DNA from: Geotalea sp. SG265
Lineage (GTDB): Bacteria > Desulfobacterota > Desulfuromonadia > Geobacterales > Geobacteraceae
Direction: 5' to 3'
Assembly: GCF_022808985.1 (NCBI RefSeq)
Contig: NZ_JAKZFT010000005.1
Span: forward strand, 62,001 to 126,000
DNA: 64,000 bases
The position numbers and the translations under genes were made by a program. Positions 29,073 to 37,481 of this stretch are shown here, piece by piece. Numbering within the stretch: position 1 is the first letter of the stretch; each line of letters begins with the position of its first letter. Below the pieces are notes generated by a model, which ran no database searches, was not told where the DNA came from, and saw nothing but the letters and a program-made list of their open reading frames with translations.

Positions 29073-30392
29073 CTACAGCTTCACATCCAGCTCATTCTGC
29101 ACCAGCTGCTCACGCACCTGCTTTTTCCTGATCAGCACCAGTTCGCCGCTCTTGGTTTTCATGACGGCGCCCGGCTTGCGGTGGGAGTTGTAGTTCTCCG
29201 GCGACATGCTTTCCGAATAGGCCCCGGTGCCACCGATGACCACGAAATCGCCGATTTCCGGCTCGACGATCAGCACCGGCACGATGTTGCCCTCTTTGTC
29301 GAGACGGACCGAGTCGCCACTCTCGCAGCAGCGGCCGACGATACCAAACTCTTTCAGTCCTGCTGTCGGCCTCTGGTCATACTCGCTGGAAAGGAGCGTC
29401 CCGTCCTGGCGGACGATGGCGATGGGATGCTCGGACCCGTAGAGGAGCGGCCTGGTCAAAAGTTCCATGCCGCCATCGACGATGAGGAAGTTCATACCAT
29501 TGGTCAGCTTCTTGTCGATGATCCGGGTGATGATATGGCCCGAGTTGGCCACCACGAAGGTTCCCGGCTCGATCTCCATCCGCAGTTCCCGGCCGGTGGC
29601 TGCTTTGAATTCCTCGACCCGCTGCTTGGCATAGGCGCCCAGCGAGGCGATGTCAGCCTGTTTTTCCCCCGGCATCCTGGCAACCTTGAGCCCGCCGCCG
29701 AAGCTTACCGTGGTGGCATCGGGGAAATAGCTCTTCACAAAGCCCAGCTCGCGGTCGATGTTTTCCCGCCATTTTTCCGGGTCGCCTCCGGAACCGATGT
29801 GGACGTGCACCTGGTTGAAGCGCAGCCCCTGCTCGTCGGCCATTGCTTTGACCTTGGGGACATCGTTCAAGTGGACGCCGAAACAGGAATATTCGCTGCC
29901 GGTGTCGCGGGTTGCGCTCTCGCCGCCGCCGGCAGCGCCTGGGTGGACGCGAATCGACAGGTCAACGCTGTTATTCTTGGCAAAGCCGGCAATCAGTTGA
30001 AACTGGGTCATAGAGCAGACGTTGTACTTGAGGCCTGCCTGGATCATCGACTCCAGTTCGGCGCGTTCCTCGCCGGCTGGCACCTCCTGGGTGGTGAGCA
30101 TCATCCGGCTGTAGGGAATTCCTGCGGCATGGGCGCGGGCGGCTTCATCGACGGACGAGCAATCCAGGTCCAGCCCCTTGTTGGTGACGACCCGCAAAAT
30201 GGTGCGGTCCGAGTTGGCCTTCATGGCATAGCGCACATGGAGGCCGTAGGCGTTGGGCATGTTCAGCAATTGTTCACAGCTGTTTTCTATGTATGCCTGA
30301 TCATGGAGATAGACCGGAGTTCCCCACTGCTGGGCTATTTTCGGGATGAGCGCTGCATCCAGTTTGGTCGGACCAAAATAATTCATCATCAT
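29073..30392 (-). CDS. lysA: LysA-like diaminopimelate decarboxylase (divergent fold-type III PLP enzyme)
   Basis: 439-residue PLP decarboxylase, expected to convert meso-diaminopimelate to lysine. It has the PLP lysine in RYAMKANS (Lys58), QVHVHIGSGG, SFGGGLKV, MEIEPGTFVV and the C-terminal substrate motif RCCESGD followed by GTGAYSESM. Several segments, such as SSVDEAARAHAAGI and TTQEVPAG, are unlike ordinary LysA, so an alternative substrate (ornithine, lysine or carboxynorspermidine-type) cannot be excluded. The first of three consecutive ATGs at 30392 has GAGGG upstream. It is on the opposite strand to the dap genes and outside their cluster. Confidence 0.72.
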   Translation of the reverse strand: MMMNYFGPTKLDAALIPKIAQQWGTPVYLHDQAYIENSCEQLLNMPNAYGLHVRYAMKANSDRTILRVVTNKGLDLDCSSVDEAARAHAAGIPYSRMMLTTQEVPAGEERAELESMIQAGLKYNVCSMTQFQLIAGFAKNNSVDLSIRVHPGAAGGGESATRDTGSEYSCFGVHLNDVPKVKAMADEQGLRFNQVHVHIGSGGDPEKWRENIDRELGFVKSYFPDATTVSFGGGLKVARMPGEKQADIASLGAYAKQRVEEFKAATGRELRMEIEPGTFVVANSGHIITRIIDKKLTNGMNFLIVDGGMELLTRPLLYGSEHPIAIVRQDGTLLSSEYDQRPTAGLKEFGIVGRCCESGDSVRLDKEGNIVPVLIVEPEIGDFVVIGGTGAYSESMSPENYNSHRKPGAVMKTKSGELVLIRKKQVREQLVQNELDVKL

Positions 30393-30641
30393 TCTTTCAC
30401 CCTCGTAATTTGATATGACACCGCATGCCAAAACCTCTTCAGTATTAAGAGGTGAGCCTTTTCTTTTAACATTTTCTACCGCTGTGACGCAAGTTATCTG
30501 TTGAGTTTATGGCATAAGGAGGGCAATACACTTATCTCCATGCGCCGTTTTAATACTTGAAATTTCCTGCTTTAATGAGCAACAATGGGCAGCGTAATAT
30601 GATTCCTCAGGTAACGAAACCAACCCACTCCAATAAATCTG

Positions 30642-31160
30642 ATGACTGACGATTCCCGTTTTATCTATCGCCCTATTGGCATCCTCAAATCCCCCTATGC
30701 ACGCCGCATCGACGCCCCCCACCAGAGCACTGTGGTGGCAGGCACTGAAACCGGCAATTTCGCCCTGGCCACGCTGGAGCTGCAGCACTGGCTGGACGAG
30801 AAAGTCATTCAGGATTTGAGCGGCTTTGAGAGGCTGTGGCTCATCTTTGCTTTTCATCTGAGCGAAGGCTGGAGAAGCAGTGTAAAACCTCCTCGGGGCG
30901 GGCCAAAACGGGGGGTCCTGGCGACCCGCTCTCCCCATCGTCCCAACTCCATAGGCCTGTCGGCGGTGGAACTGGTTACCATCGAAGGTAGGACACTCCA
31001 TCTCCGCGGTGTGGACCTCCTGGACGGCACACCTGTGCTGGACATCAAACCCTACGTTCCCTATGCCGATGCATTTCCCGAGGCCAGAGCTGGCTGGATA
31101 GACGAACTGGATGCACGCCTGGGGCGCAATTCTGCGCCGGGGCCGCGAAAACCCAGGTAG
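30642..31160 (+). CDS. trmO: TrmO, tRNA (N6-threonylcarbamoyladenosine37-N6)-methyltransferase
   Basis: 172-residue TsaA/TrmO protein, a SAM-dependent enzyme that methylates t6A37 of certain tRNAs, with an unusual beta-barrel fold. Family motifs are YRPIGILKSPYARRIDAPHQ, LSGFERLWLIFAFH, GVLATRSPHRPNSIGLSAVEL and GVDLLDGTPVLDIKPYVPYAD. It is divergent from lysA across a 249-base gap in which I see only a short CCTCTT/AAGAGG inverted repeat near 30430. No strong ribosome site stands out. Confidence 0.9.
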   Translation: MTDDSRFIYRPIGILKSPYARRIDAPHQSTVVAGTETGNFALATLELQHWLDEKVIQDLSGFERLWLIFAFHLSEGWRSSVKPPRGGPKRGVLATRSPHRPNSIGLSAVELVTIEGRTLHLRGVDLLDGTPVLDIKPYVPYADAFPEARAGWIDELDARLGRNSAPGPRKPR

Positions 31161-31220
31161 TTGTGTGCGAGCAGGGAATAGGATATATTCAGCCGTCTGT
31201 ATTTACTGAAGGGAGGACAG

Positions 31221-31499
31221 ATGTTCGAAGAATTGAAACCAGAAGAGAAGGAATTGGTGGGCATGTGGCTCGACCTTGGCCTGAAGGTAACCGGCGATGC
31301 CATTGCCGATCGTGTGGAGTGGCTGACTGCAACACGGCTGCAGAAGCTGGCGGAGAAGCCGGAGGAAGGAGCAGAGCTCTACCGTGACCCGCAGGACAAC
31401 CGCCTCTGGGAGAAGGTGCTTCCCTTTGTCGGCGGACCGCCGACCCTGCGAGTCATTGCCTATGCCGATGCGGCAGCGCGATTCGGTTTTAGCGGGTGA
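31221..31499 (+). CDS. Small protein resembling Imm27-type immunity protein
   Basis: 92 residues, soluble and acidic. The stretch [27 protein letters not shown] resembles the Imm27 immunity family pattern (DP-D-R-WE ... GGPP-L) as I remember it. The N-terminal half ([32 protein letters not shown]) is helical. Immunity proteins protect against cognate polymorphic toxins, but no toxin is visible nearby, so this would be an orphan. A GGGAGGACAG ribosome site supports the ATG. Function stays open if the similarity is not confirmed. Confidence 0.5.
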   Translation: MFEELKPEEKELVGMWLDLGLKVTGDAIADRVEWLTATRLQKLAEKPEEGAELYRDPQDNRLWEKVLPFVGGPPTLRVIAYADAAARFGFSG

Positions 31500-31539
31500 G
31501 CCCTGCTGCGAGGTTTCAGGAAGCAGGTGTAGGAGGCCC

Positions 31540-32004
31540 ATGAAGATCTGGATAGACGCAGATGCCTGCCCACGGGCGGTGAAGGATATACTGTTTCGGG
31601 CATCGGCCCGACTGCAGGTGCCGCTGTGCCTGGTGGCCAACAAGAGCCTCGCCAAGCATGCGGGCCCGCTGGTGGAGACAATCGTGGTGGAGGAGGGCTT
31701 CGACGTGGCCGACGACTATATCGCCTTCCATGCTGCACCGACAGATCTTGTGATCACTGCCGATGTTCCCCTCGCCGCTCGGATCGTCGCCAAAGGGGGA
31801 ATCGCCCTGGATCCCCGCGGCGAACTCTATATGGAAGAGACTATTGGCGACCGGCTGGCCATGCGCGACCTGCTTTCCGAGCTGCGGGACGGTGGTATGC
31901 TCCAGGGGGGCCCGGCCCCGTTTGGACTGCCCGACCGCAATCGATTCGCGTCTGCTCTTGATCGCGTCCTTACGCTTATAATGCGAGGTCAACGACCTAG
32001 CTGA
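31540..32004 (+). CDS. yaiI: YaiI/YqxD family protein (UPF0178, DUF188)
   Basis: 154 residues with the family start [20 protein letters not shown], then [13 protein letters not shown] and [19 protein letters not shown]. The acidic pattern (DADACP, D-TAD-PLA) resembles PIN-like nucleases, though no activity is established for the family as far as I know. AGGAGG precedes the ATG by 5 bases, which decides this start over a longer frame overlapping the preceding gene. yaeQ follows after 11 bases. Confidence 0.88.
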   Translation: MKIWIDADACPRAVKDILFRASARLQVPLCLVANKSLAKHAGPLVETIVVEEGFDVADDYIAFHAAPTDLVITADVPLAARIVAKGGIALDPRGELYMEETIGDRLAMRDLLSELRDGGMLQGGPAPFGLPDRNRFASALDRVLTLIMRGQRPS

Positions 32005-32015
32005 GAGATGTTGTT

Positions 32016-32546
32016 ATGGCGTTACCCTCAAAAATCTACAAGGCGGCCATAGAGCTGTCGGACATCGACCGCGGCCGGTACGAAACCCTGCAGGCCACCG
32101 TGGCCCAGCACCCGTCGGAGACGGAGGAGCGGCTGGTGGTGCGGCTTCTGGCCTACGCCATCTTCTTTGAGGACGACCTGACCTTTACCAAGGGGCTCTG
32201 CGCCGCTGACGAGCCGGACCTCTGGGTAAAAGGGGGCGACGACCGGGTTCAGCTCTGGGTCGAGGTCGGTCTGCCCGATGCTGAGCGGATCATCAAGGCG
32301 AGCCGGCATGCAGAAAAGGTCGCCCTGATGGCCTGTGGCCGGGCGCTCACCAACTGGCAACAGCAGCATCTCCCCAAACTGGCCAACATCACAAATCTCA
32401 CCGTCATTACTATCGACCAGGCATTCCTCGCCAGCCTGGTTGAGCGGCTGGAGCGGTTCATCAACTGGTCGATCACCATCACCGAAGGGGTCTTGTATCT
32501 CACCATCGGTGCAGAGACGCTGGAGACGGCAATAAAAAAGCTGTGA
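32016..32546 (+). CDS. yaeQ: YaeQ family protein
   Basis: 176-residue YaeQ protein (ALPSKIYKAAIELSDIDRGRYETL, LTFTKGLCAADEPDLWVKG, LWVEVGLPDAERIIKASRHAEKVAL). The family adopts a PD-(D/E)xK nuclease-like fold; the D-E-K pattern DEPDLW ... WVEVG ... K is consistent with this. Biological role is unclear; the Salmonella homologue was once linked to transcription antitermination suppression. It follows yaiI closely and precedes the frameshifted DUF1992 gene. Confidence 0.9.
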   Translation: MALPSKIYKAAIELSDIDRGRYETLQATVAQHPSETEERLVVRLLAYAIFFEDDLTFTKGLCAADEPDLWVKGGDDRVQLWVEVGLPDAERIIKASRHAEKVALMACGRALTNWQQQHLPKLANITNLTVITIDQAFLASLVERLERFINWSITITEGVLYLTIGAETLETAIKKL

Positions 32547-32614
32547 TTTCGGGAAAAAGAATTGTACGCAACCCTCCCCAGTGGATGGGGGCGCTTTTTG
32601 AAGGACTGTGAGCG

Positions 32615-32987
32615 ATGGAAATACTGGCGACAATTGCCGAACGAAAGATCCGGGAATCCATGGAGCGAGGTGAATTCGAGGACCTGGCCGGCAAAGGAAA
32701 GCCCCAGGCCATGGATGAGGACCTCTCCTGTGTCCCCCGCTGAGTTGCGCATGGCTTACAAGGTATTGAAGAATGCCGGCTTTGTCCCGCCGGAAGTAAC
32801 GCTCCGCAACGAGATCGTCAGCCTGCGGGAACTGGTGAACTCCGTTGAGGATGACGAGGAGCGGCGGAAAAAGCAGCGGGAACTGGATTTCAAGCTGCTC
32901 AAGCTTTCTATGATGCGCAACCGTCCCTTCAATCTGGATCAGTTTCCCGAGTATCGAGAGAAGGTGGTCGGGAAGCTGGAGGGATGA
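32615..32987 (+). pseudogene. DUF1992 (DnaJ-C28-like) gene with single-base frameshift
   Basis: Corrected reading gives about 124 residues: ILATIAERKIRESMERGEF, DLAGKGKPQ, DLSCVPAELRMAYKVLKNAGFVPPE, then LRNEIVSLRELV, which is the DUF1992/DnaJ homologue subfamily C member 28 pattern. As written, the frame from the ATG at 32615 stops at 32741 because the run CCCCC at 32734-32738 is one base too long; the second half continues in another frame to 32987. Ribosome site AAGGA is present. Causes could be sequencing error, phase variation at the homopolymer, or a real inactivating mutation. Confidence 0.8.
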
Positions 32988-33180
32988 CTCAGGTCACTAT
33001 CAAGTAATGCCACAGCTGCCAAAACCCGGTCGAAGAAATGCTGTTGCTTTAAACCACACCTGGAAAAGGTGCTGGGGGTCTTACTCCGGCGGCTACCGAA
33101 AATAGTGCCACCTGGGGCTGTTGCCCCGACCGCATTTTTTCGGTATAAGGGAAAGCATAACGACCTGACGGAGTTGAAAC

Positions 33181-33588
33181 ATGGCCAGAGAGAAAATCAG
33201 ATTCACCATTACCAGTGCCGATCTGCAGACGGCTTACAGCACCGACTGCTATAAGTGGATCCGGCATCTTGCTGCCAATAATCTGAAGATGGATGACCTC
33301 AATCGGCTGATGAGCGGCAAATTCCCGGCCGGCAAGTTGTTCGTCCTGGATATGCTGGAGTTCCTGCGCAAGACCGATCCCCATCTGGACCGCTTCCTGA
33401 TTAAGCGCAAGGGCATTCACCCGGATGACCACCTCTCCTTCGACTATGCCGCAATCCGCCAATTGCTGAACCAGGAGTTCCCTGAGTTGGTGGCCCAGCT
33501 AGCCGGTGCCGACGGCAGAAAAGTGATCAAACGCCGCCCCAGGGAGGTGGACCTGTCGCCGCTGGATTCCTTAACCAGGAAGCGCTGA
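33181..33588 (+). CDS. Hypothetical protein
   Basis: 135 residues, charged and soluble, no family recognised. The N-terminal part FTITSADLQTAYSTDCYKWIRHLAANNLKMDDLNRLMSGK and middle LDMLEFLRKTDPHLDRFLIKRKGI look helical; the C-terminus is basic (KVIKRRPREVD). GGAG lies 8 bases before the ATG. It is followed by a strong terminator, so it is probably a single-gene unit. The 193 bases upstream show a short GGGGCTGTTGCCCC hairpin near 33113 and nothing else. Confidence 0.7.
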   Translation: MAREKIRFTITSADLQTAYSTDCYKWIRHLAANNLKMDDLNRLMSGKFPAGKLFVLDMLEFLRKTDPHLDRFLIKRKGIHPDDHLSFDYAAIRQLLNQEFPELVAQLAGADGRKVIKRRPREVDLSPLDSLTRKR

Positions 33589-33619
33589 TCAATCGGCCTT
33601 TAATGATCCGTAAAATCAA

Positions 33620-33651
33620 AAAGGCGGCCAACCCGGCCGCCTTTGCTGTTT
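33620..33651. terminator. Bidirectional terminator between 33181 gene and polX
   Basis: AAAGGCGGCC, loop AACCC, GGCCGCCTTT forms a perfect 10-bp stem, extended by A-rich sequence before and GCTGTTT after. It serves the hypothetical gene on the plus strand and lies just past the polX stop on the minus strand. Confidence 0.8.
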
Positions 33652-33662
33652 CTGCGAGGACC

Positions 33663-35402
33663 TCAAGGTTTACTGAGCTTGCCCGAATTCTTTTTCTTCC
33701 TTCCCAAAAGCTCCGGCAGCGATAGCGCGTTCAGCACATTTCCCTTTTCCAGCCATCCCCTGCGGGCAATGGCGACACCATAGGGCAGAAACTCGAAGTT
33801 GCTGACCACGTGGGCATCGGTGTTGATGGCCATAGGAATGCCGAGCTCCCTGGCCCTTCGGGCATGGCGGTCGTTCAGGTCAAGGCGGAGCGGATAGGCG
33901 TTGATCTCCAGGGCCGTGCCGGTCTCGGCCGCCAGCCGCAGCACCTCATCCATGTCGATCTCGTACGCCTCCCGCTCTCCCAGGACTCGGCCGGTGGGAT
34001 GGGCGATCATGGTCACCCACGGGTTGCGCATGGCGGCCGCCACCCGGGCGGTGATCTGCTCCTGCGGCTGCTTAAAAGCTGAATGGATCGAGGCGATGAC
34101 GAAATCCAGCTCCCGCAGCACCTCATCTGGAAAATCGAGGGAACCGTCCGGGAGGATGTCCATCTCCGTGCCGTGCAGCACCCGGAAATCGGGATTCTCC
34201 CGGTTGAAGGCGGCGATCTCTTCACGCTGCTCCATGAGCCGCTCCACGGTCAGGCCGCGGGTGACGGCGAGGGATCGGGAATGATCGGTGAGGGCAATGT
34301 AGGAAAGCCCGCGCTTTTTGGCCGCGGCGGCCACCTTCTCCAGGGAATGCATGCCGTCGCTCCACCGTGAATGGACGTGCAGATCCCCCCGGATATCTTT
34401 GAGATTGATGAGCCGGGGCAAGGCGCCCGACAGGGCCGCCTCCACCTCGCCGCTGTCCTCCCGTAGTTCCGGCGCAATAAACGGCAAGTCCAGGACCCGG
34501 TAGACGTCTTCCTCTTCCGCGCCGCCGATGCGCTGGTCGTCTTCAATCCTGAAGATGCCGTACTCGTTGATCTTCAGCCCCTGGCGGACGGCCATGTCCC
34601 GCAGGCGCACGTTGTGGTTCTTAGAGCCGGTGAGATAGGCAAGGGCGGCTCCGTAGGATTCCCGCTCCACCACCCGCAGGTCGACCTGGATCCCTTCGGT
34701 GACGATTACCGACGACTTGGTCGGTCCCTTCAACAGCACCCGGGTCACCTGGGGAAGGGAGGTAAAGACGGCCATGAGCGCTAGCGGATCGGGGGAGGTG
34801 GCGACAATGTCGATGTCCTTCACTGTCTCCTTCCATCGCCTGATGCTGCCGGCCAGCTCGATCCGCTCCACGGGCCCCTGCTTGCGGAGGTTTTCCACCA
34901 GGCTGTTGGCCAGGGGCAACACCCTGCCGAGGGGGAAGCGTTCCCGGCCCCTTTTCACCATCTCGATCCCCTTGAGGATGTTTTCCTCACTCTTTTCCCC
35001 GAATTTGGGTACAGCCCCGGCCAGCCGGTGCTCGGTGGCGGCCCGTTCCAGGTCGTCGATCCCCTTGACCCCCAGTTTGTCGTAAAGTAGCCGCGCCTTT
35101 GCCGGTCCAAGGCCGGGGATAACCAGCAGTTCCAACATTCCCAGCGGTACCTCTTCCTTCAGTTTTTCGTGGGCTTCGATTTTGCCGGTGGCAAGATATT
35201 CCTCGATCTTGGCGGCGAAATCCTTGCCGATGCCAGGTATTTCCAGTAGTTCCTTGTGGGAGAGGTTGTCGACCGGTTGCGACAGCCCCTCCAGATTCAG
35301 CGCTGCGCGGCGATAAGCCCTGATCCTGAAGATGTCGTAACCCCGGAACTCATGGATGTCGGCAATTTCGGAAAAGATCCGGGCGATCTCGTGATTTCTC
35401 AT
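33663..35402 (-). CDS. polX: DNA polymerase X family protein with PHP domain
   Basis: 579-residue bacterial PolX, a repair polymerase with exonuclease/phosphatase activity in the PHP part. Helix-hairpin-helix motifs (LLEIPGIGKDFAAKIEEYL, LLVIPGLGPAKARLLYDKLG) fill residues 1-150. The nucleotidyltransferase core has AGSIRRWKETVKDIDIVAT and IQVDLRVV with the catalytic aspartates. The C-terminal PHP domain begins DLHVHSRWSDGMHS and includes ALTDHS, HGTEMDIL and NTDAHV metal ligands. The start at 35402 follows GGAGGGG; an in-frame extension upstream is non-family. Confidence 0.93.
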   Translation of the reverse strand: MRNHEIARIFSEIADIHEFRGYDIFRIRAYRRAALNLEGLSQPVDNLSHKELLEIPGIGKDFAAKIEEYLATGKIEAHEKLKEEVPLGMLELLVIPGLGPAKARLLYDKLGVKGIDDLERAATEHRLAGAVPKFGEKSEENILKGIEMVKRGRERFPLGRVLPLANSLVENLRKQGPVERIELAGSIRRWKETVKDIDIVATSPDPLALMAVFTSLPQVTRVLLKGPTKSSVIVTEGIQVDLRVVERESYGAALAYLTGSKNHNVRLRDMAVRQGLKINEYGIFRIEDDQRIGGAEEEDVYRVLDLPFIAPELREDSGEVEAALSGALPRLINLKDIRGDLHVHSRWSDGMHSLEKVAAAAKKRGLSYIALTDHSRSLAVTRGLTVERLMEQREEIAAFNRENPDFRVLHGTEMDILPDGSLDFPDEVLRELDFVIASIHSAFKQPQEQITARVAAAMRNPWVTMIAHPTGRVLGEREAYEIDMDEVLRLAAETGTALEINAYPLRLDLNDRHARRARELGIPMAINTDAHVVSNFEFLPYGVAIARRGWLEKGNVLNALSLPELLGRKKKNSGKLSKP

Positions 35403-35492
35403 GCTGCACCCCCTCCAATCATTGTAGCAGGTGAGAGGGTGGTCATGATAAGCAGGCGTTAACAAAAAAGATGTTTTTATCTCTTATCATGG

Positions 35493-35521
35493 TTGACGGT
35501 GTCCGGCTTATTGGCTATAAA
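35493..35521 (+). promoter_or_regulatory. Strong sigma70-like promoter of the 20-codon ORF
   Basis: TTGACG at 35493 and TATAAA at 35516 are separated by 17 bases, the best promoter match in the window by eye. Transcription would begin near 35528 and run about 165 bases to the terminator at 35692. Confidence 0.65.
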
Positions 35522-35563
35522 TGAACAACACCCCGCAAATCAGGATTGAAAGGAGACTACGCC

Positions 35564-35626
35564 ATGTGGACTGCAAGATTCCGTATTCGCCCTGTATCCC
35601 ATTGCAAGGAAGGTTGCCCTAGCTAG
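35564..35626 (+). CDS. 20-residue peptide ORF in its own transcription unit
   Basis: ATG at 35564 to TAG at 35624 encodes MWTARFRIRPVSHCKEGCPS. An AAAGGAGA ribosome site lies 8-9 bases upstream and the promoter at 35493 fits. The N-terminal half is basic with one Trp, the C-terminal half has a His and two Cys (HCKEGC), a possible metal or redox motif. A perfect 8-bp hairpin (35626-35648) starts at the stop codon, then a strong terminator follows. It could be a small protein, a leader peptide or a dual-function small RNA; no gene on this strand follows for more than 5 kb. Confidence 0.5.
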   Translation: MWTARFRIRPVSHCKEGCPS

Positions 35627-35692
35627 CCCGCCAAGTTGATTGGCGGGCGTTACCGGAAAAAAGCCTCTGCGAAAATGCAGGGGCTTTTTTTT
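35626..35692 (+). terminator. Two hairpins, the second a strong rho-independent terminator
   Basis: First stem GCCCGCCA (35626-35633) with TGGCGGGC (35641-35648). Second stem AGCCTCTGC with GCAGGGGCT across loop GAAAAT (35671-35676), flanked by A6 and T8, is a classical terminator. The following 35693-35965 shows no gene or clear element. Confidence 0.8.
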
Positions 35693-35965
35693 GGTTCATC
35701 CGGTACTTCCGTGGAAATAAAAGGCAGTCGCGACATCGTCCGTTCGCTCTGTCGCCACAGTTGCGGACCTTGCGGTGCCGCCCGCGTAATAGTGCACAAT
35801 ACTTGAACTTGTTGGTTGCCTCTCCGTTCCACATGCGGCGGGTGTCCGCTCGCCGCTGTAACTCGTCGCTCTCTCCCGATGCCACGACTGCCTTCCCCGG
35901 AAATGTCCGATGAACATTTTTTTTGCCGGCAAACCTTCAACTTACATGGATTCCCTTTCCCGCGA

Positions 35966-36316
35966 TTACCCCGCCACCGCCCGGCTTACCATCAGCGCCC
36001 CCAGGTAATTCCCCTTTTTATCGCGAACGGCATGGTAGCTGTTCTCGAAGAGCTCCCCCCTGATCTTTGTTTTTTTGCGGTGGAAAAGTTGCCGTCCCGT
36101 TCTGAAGGCGCGGAGAAGCTCGGTGACACTATCGCGCAGGCGGGGGGAGTGGATACTGAGCAGGTCCAGACCAAGAAACCTCTCGGCCTTGATGTGGCGT
36201 ATCCGCTCAGCCGCAGGGTTGATGTAGGCCAGACGGTTGTCGTTGTCGGCAAAGACAATTCCTTCGGCCATGGTGTCGAAAATTGCCCGGTATGTGGCGT
36301 CATCGATGCGCATCAT
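35966..36316 (-). CDS. Single PAS-domain protein
   Basis: 116 residues consisting of one PAS domain (ATYRAIFDTMAEGIVFADNDNRLAYINPAAERI, then GLDLLSIHSPRLRDSV and YHAVRDKKGNYLGALMVSRAV). There is no attached kinase, cyclase or HTH output domain, so it would act by binding a ligand and another protein. GAGG precedes the first of two ATGs. The start is 6 bases from the aldo/keto reductase stop, so the two are cotranscribed and perhaps functionally linked. Confidence 0.8.
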   Translation of the reverse strand: MMRIDDATYRAIFDTMAEGIVFADNDNRLAYINPAAERIRHIKAERFLGLDLLSIHSPRLRDSVTELLRAFRTGRQLFHRKKTKIRGELFENSYHAVRDKKGNYLGALMVSRAVAG

Positions 36317-36322
36317 GCCACC

Positions 36323-37396
36323 TCAGTCCTGTCCAGTAGTTGCAACCCCCGCCTGCGGACCCACTGCCGGCGCATCACCGGAGGCCTTCGGTCCCAGCCA
36401 GTGGGGGCTGTGGTAGGTACCGTCGAAGGTGTGGCTGGTCTTGTACCGCTCATACTCTCCGTGTCGCGCCGCTTGGGCGGTTTTCGCCAGAAGTGCCGCC
36501 ACCTGCTCCCTGGAAAGGGGCCTGAAAGTCCGTGCCGCCTTTAGGGCCTGCTGGAGGATATCCAGGGAATCGCAGCCGGTGATGACCACGCTGACGGGGA
36601 GGTTCATGGCGTAGTGGAGGCAGTCGATGGGGGGCGCGATCCTGCTCTTGGCGATGTACTCCCCTCCGAGCGGCTTCATTCCAAGGACGCCGATCTTCTG
36701 CTTCACCAGTTCCGGCAAGACCTGCTTTTCGAAACTGTTGTAATGGGCGTCCATGACGTTGAGCGGCATCTGCACCGTGTCGAAGCGGAAGTCGTGCTCC
36801 CGGGCGATCTTGAGCATCTGCAGGTGGTAGGCGGGGCTCTTATGGCCGGTGAAACCGATGTACCTGATCTTGCCCGCCCTTTTTGCCTCCAGAATCGCCT
36901 CCACTGCGCCGCCGGAGGCGAAGACCAAACCGGGATCGGTGCTGCGGATGATCTCATGGAACTGCATCAAGTCTATCCGGTCGGTGCCGAGTCTGCGCAA
37001 GGACTCATCGATCTGTCCGGCGGCGGTCTTTTTGTCGCGGCCGTCGATCTTGCTCATGAGAAAGACCTTCTGTCGGTAGCCGTTCTTGAGCGCCTTGCCC
37101 ATGCGGATTTCGCTCTGGCCGCCGTTATAATCCCAGCAGTTGTCCATGAAGGTGATGCCGTTGTCGATGGCGGTGCGAATGATGCGGATGCTTTCAGCCT
37201 CGCTCGGCTGCTTGCCGATGTGGAATCCTCCGAGACCGACGAGGGAAACTATTTCGCCGGTGCGCCCCAGGGTGCGGTAGGGCATCTCGCCGCCGATTGC
37301 CGCTTCGAGAGATTTCGGCAGGTACGGCACCAGGCCGGCGGCAAGCGCCGCAGCCATGAACCTCCGGCGTGACAAAGTGAACCGTGTCTTCTCCAT
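36323..37396 (-). CDS. Aldo/keto reductase with Tat signal
   Basis: 357 residues. The N-terminus TLSRRRFMAAALAAGLVPYLP is a twin-arginine signal, so the mature enzyme is exported folded with cofactor. The AKR barrel follows: MPYRTLGRTGEIVSLVGLGG, ITFMDNCWDYNGGQSEIRMGKAL (catalytic Asp/Tyr region), VFLMSKIDGRD, LMQFHEI and VVITGCDSL. GGAGGG before the ATG at 37396 supports this start. A C-terminal tail after about residue 300 is proline/glycine-rich. Substrate unknown; it may be part of a periplasmic redox process. Confidence 0.85.
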   Translation of the reverse strand: MEKTRFTLSRRRFMAAALAAGLVPYLPKSLEAAIGGEMPYRTLGRTGEIVSLVGLGGFHIGKQPSEAESIRIIRTAIDNGITFMDNCWDYNGGQSEIRMGKALKNGYRQKVFLMSKIDGRDKKTAAGQIDESLRRLGTDRIDLMQFHEIIRSTDPGLVFASGGAVEAILEAKRAGKIRYIGFTGHKSPAYHLQMLKIAREHDFRFDTVQMPLNVMDAHYNSFEKQVLPELVKQKIGVLGMKPLGGEYIAKSRIAPPIDCLHYAMNLPVSVVITGCDSLDILQQALKAARTFRPLSREQVAALLAKTAQAARHGEYERYKTSHTFDGTYHSPHWLGPKASGDAPAVGPQAGVATTGQD

Positions 37397-37481
37397 GACA
37401 GCCCTCCCATCTGCAGTAATGAGCAGGCCTTTTAAAAAATTGTGCCACAGGTATGGCCGGGGGCAAGTCCGTGTCTGACAA

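Noticed and set aside
29004-30413. Plus-strand open frame opposite lysA
   Set aside because: Antisense shadow; starts in the lysA terminator and has no recognisable family.
32741-32743. Second in-frame UGA as selenocysteine in the DUF1992 gene
   Set aside because: The frame after UGA does not continue the protein; the true continuation is in another frame, so it is a frameshift.
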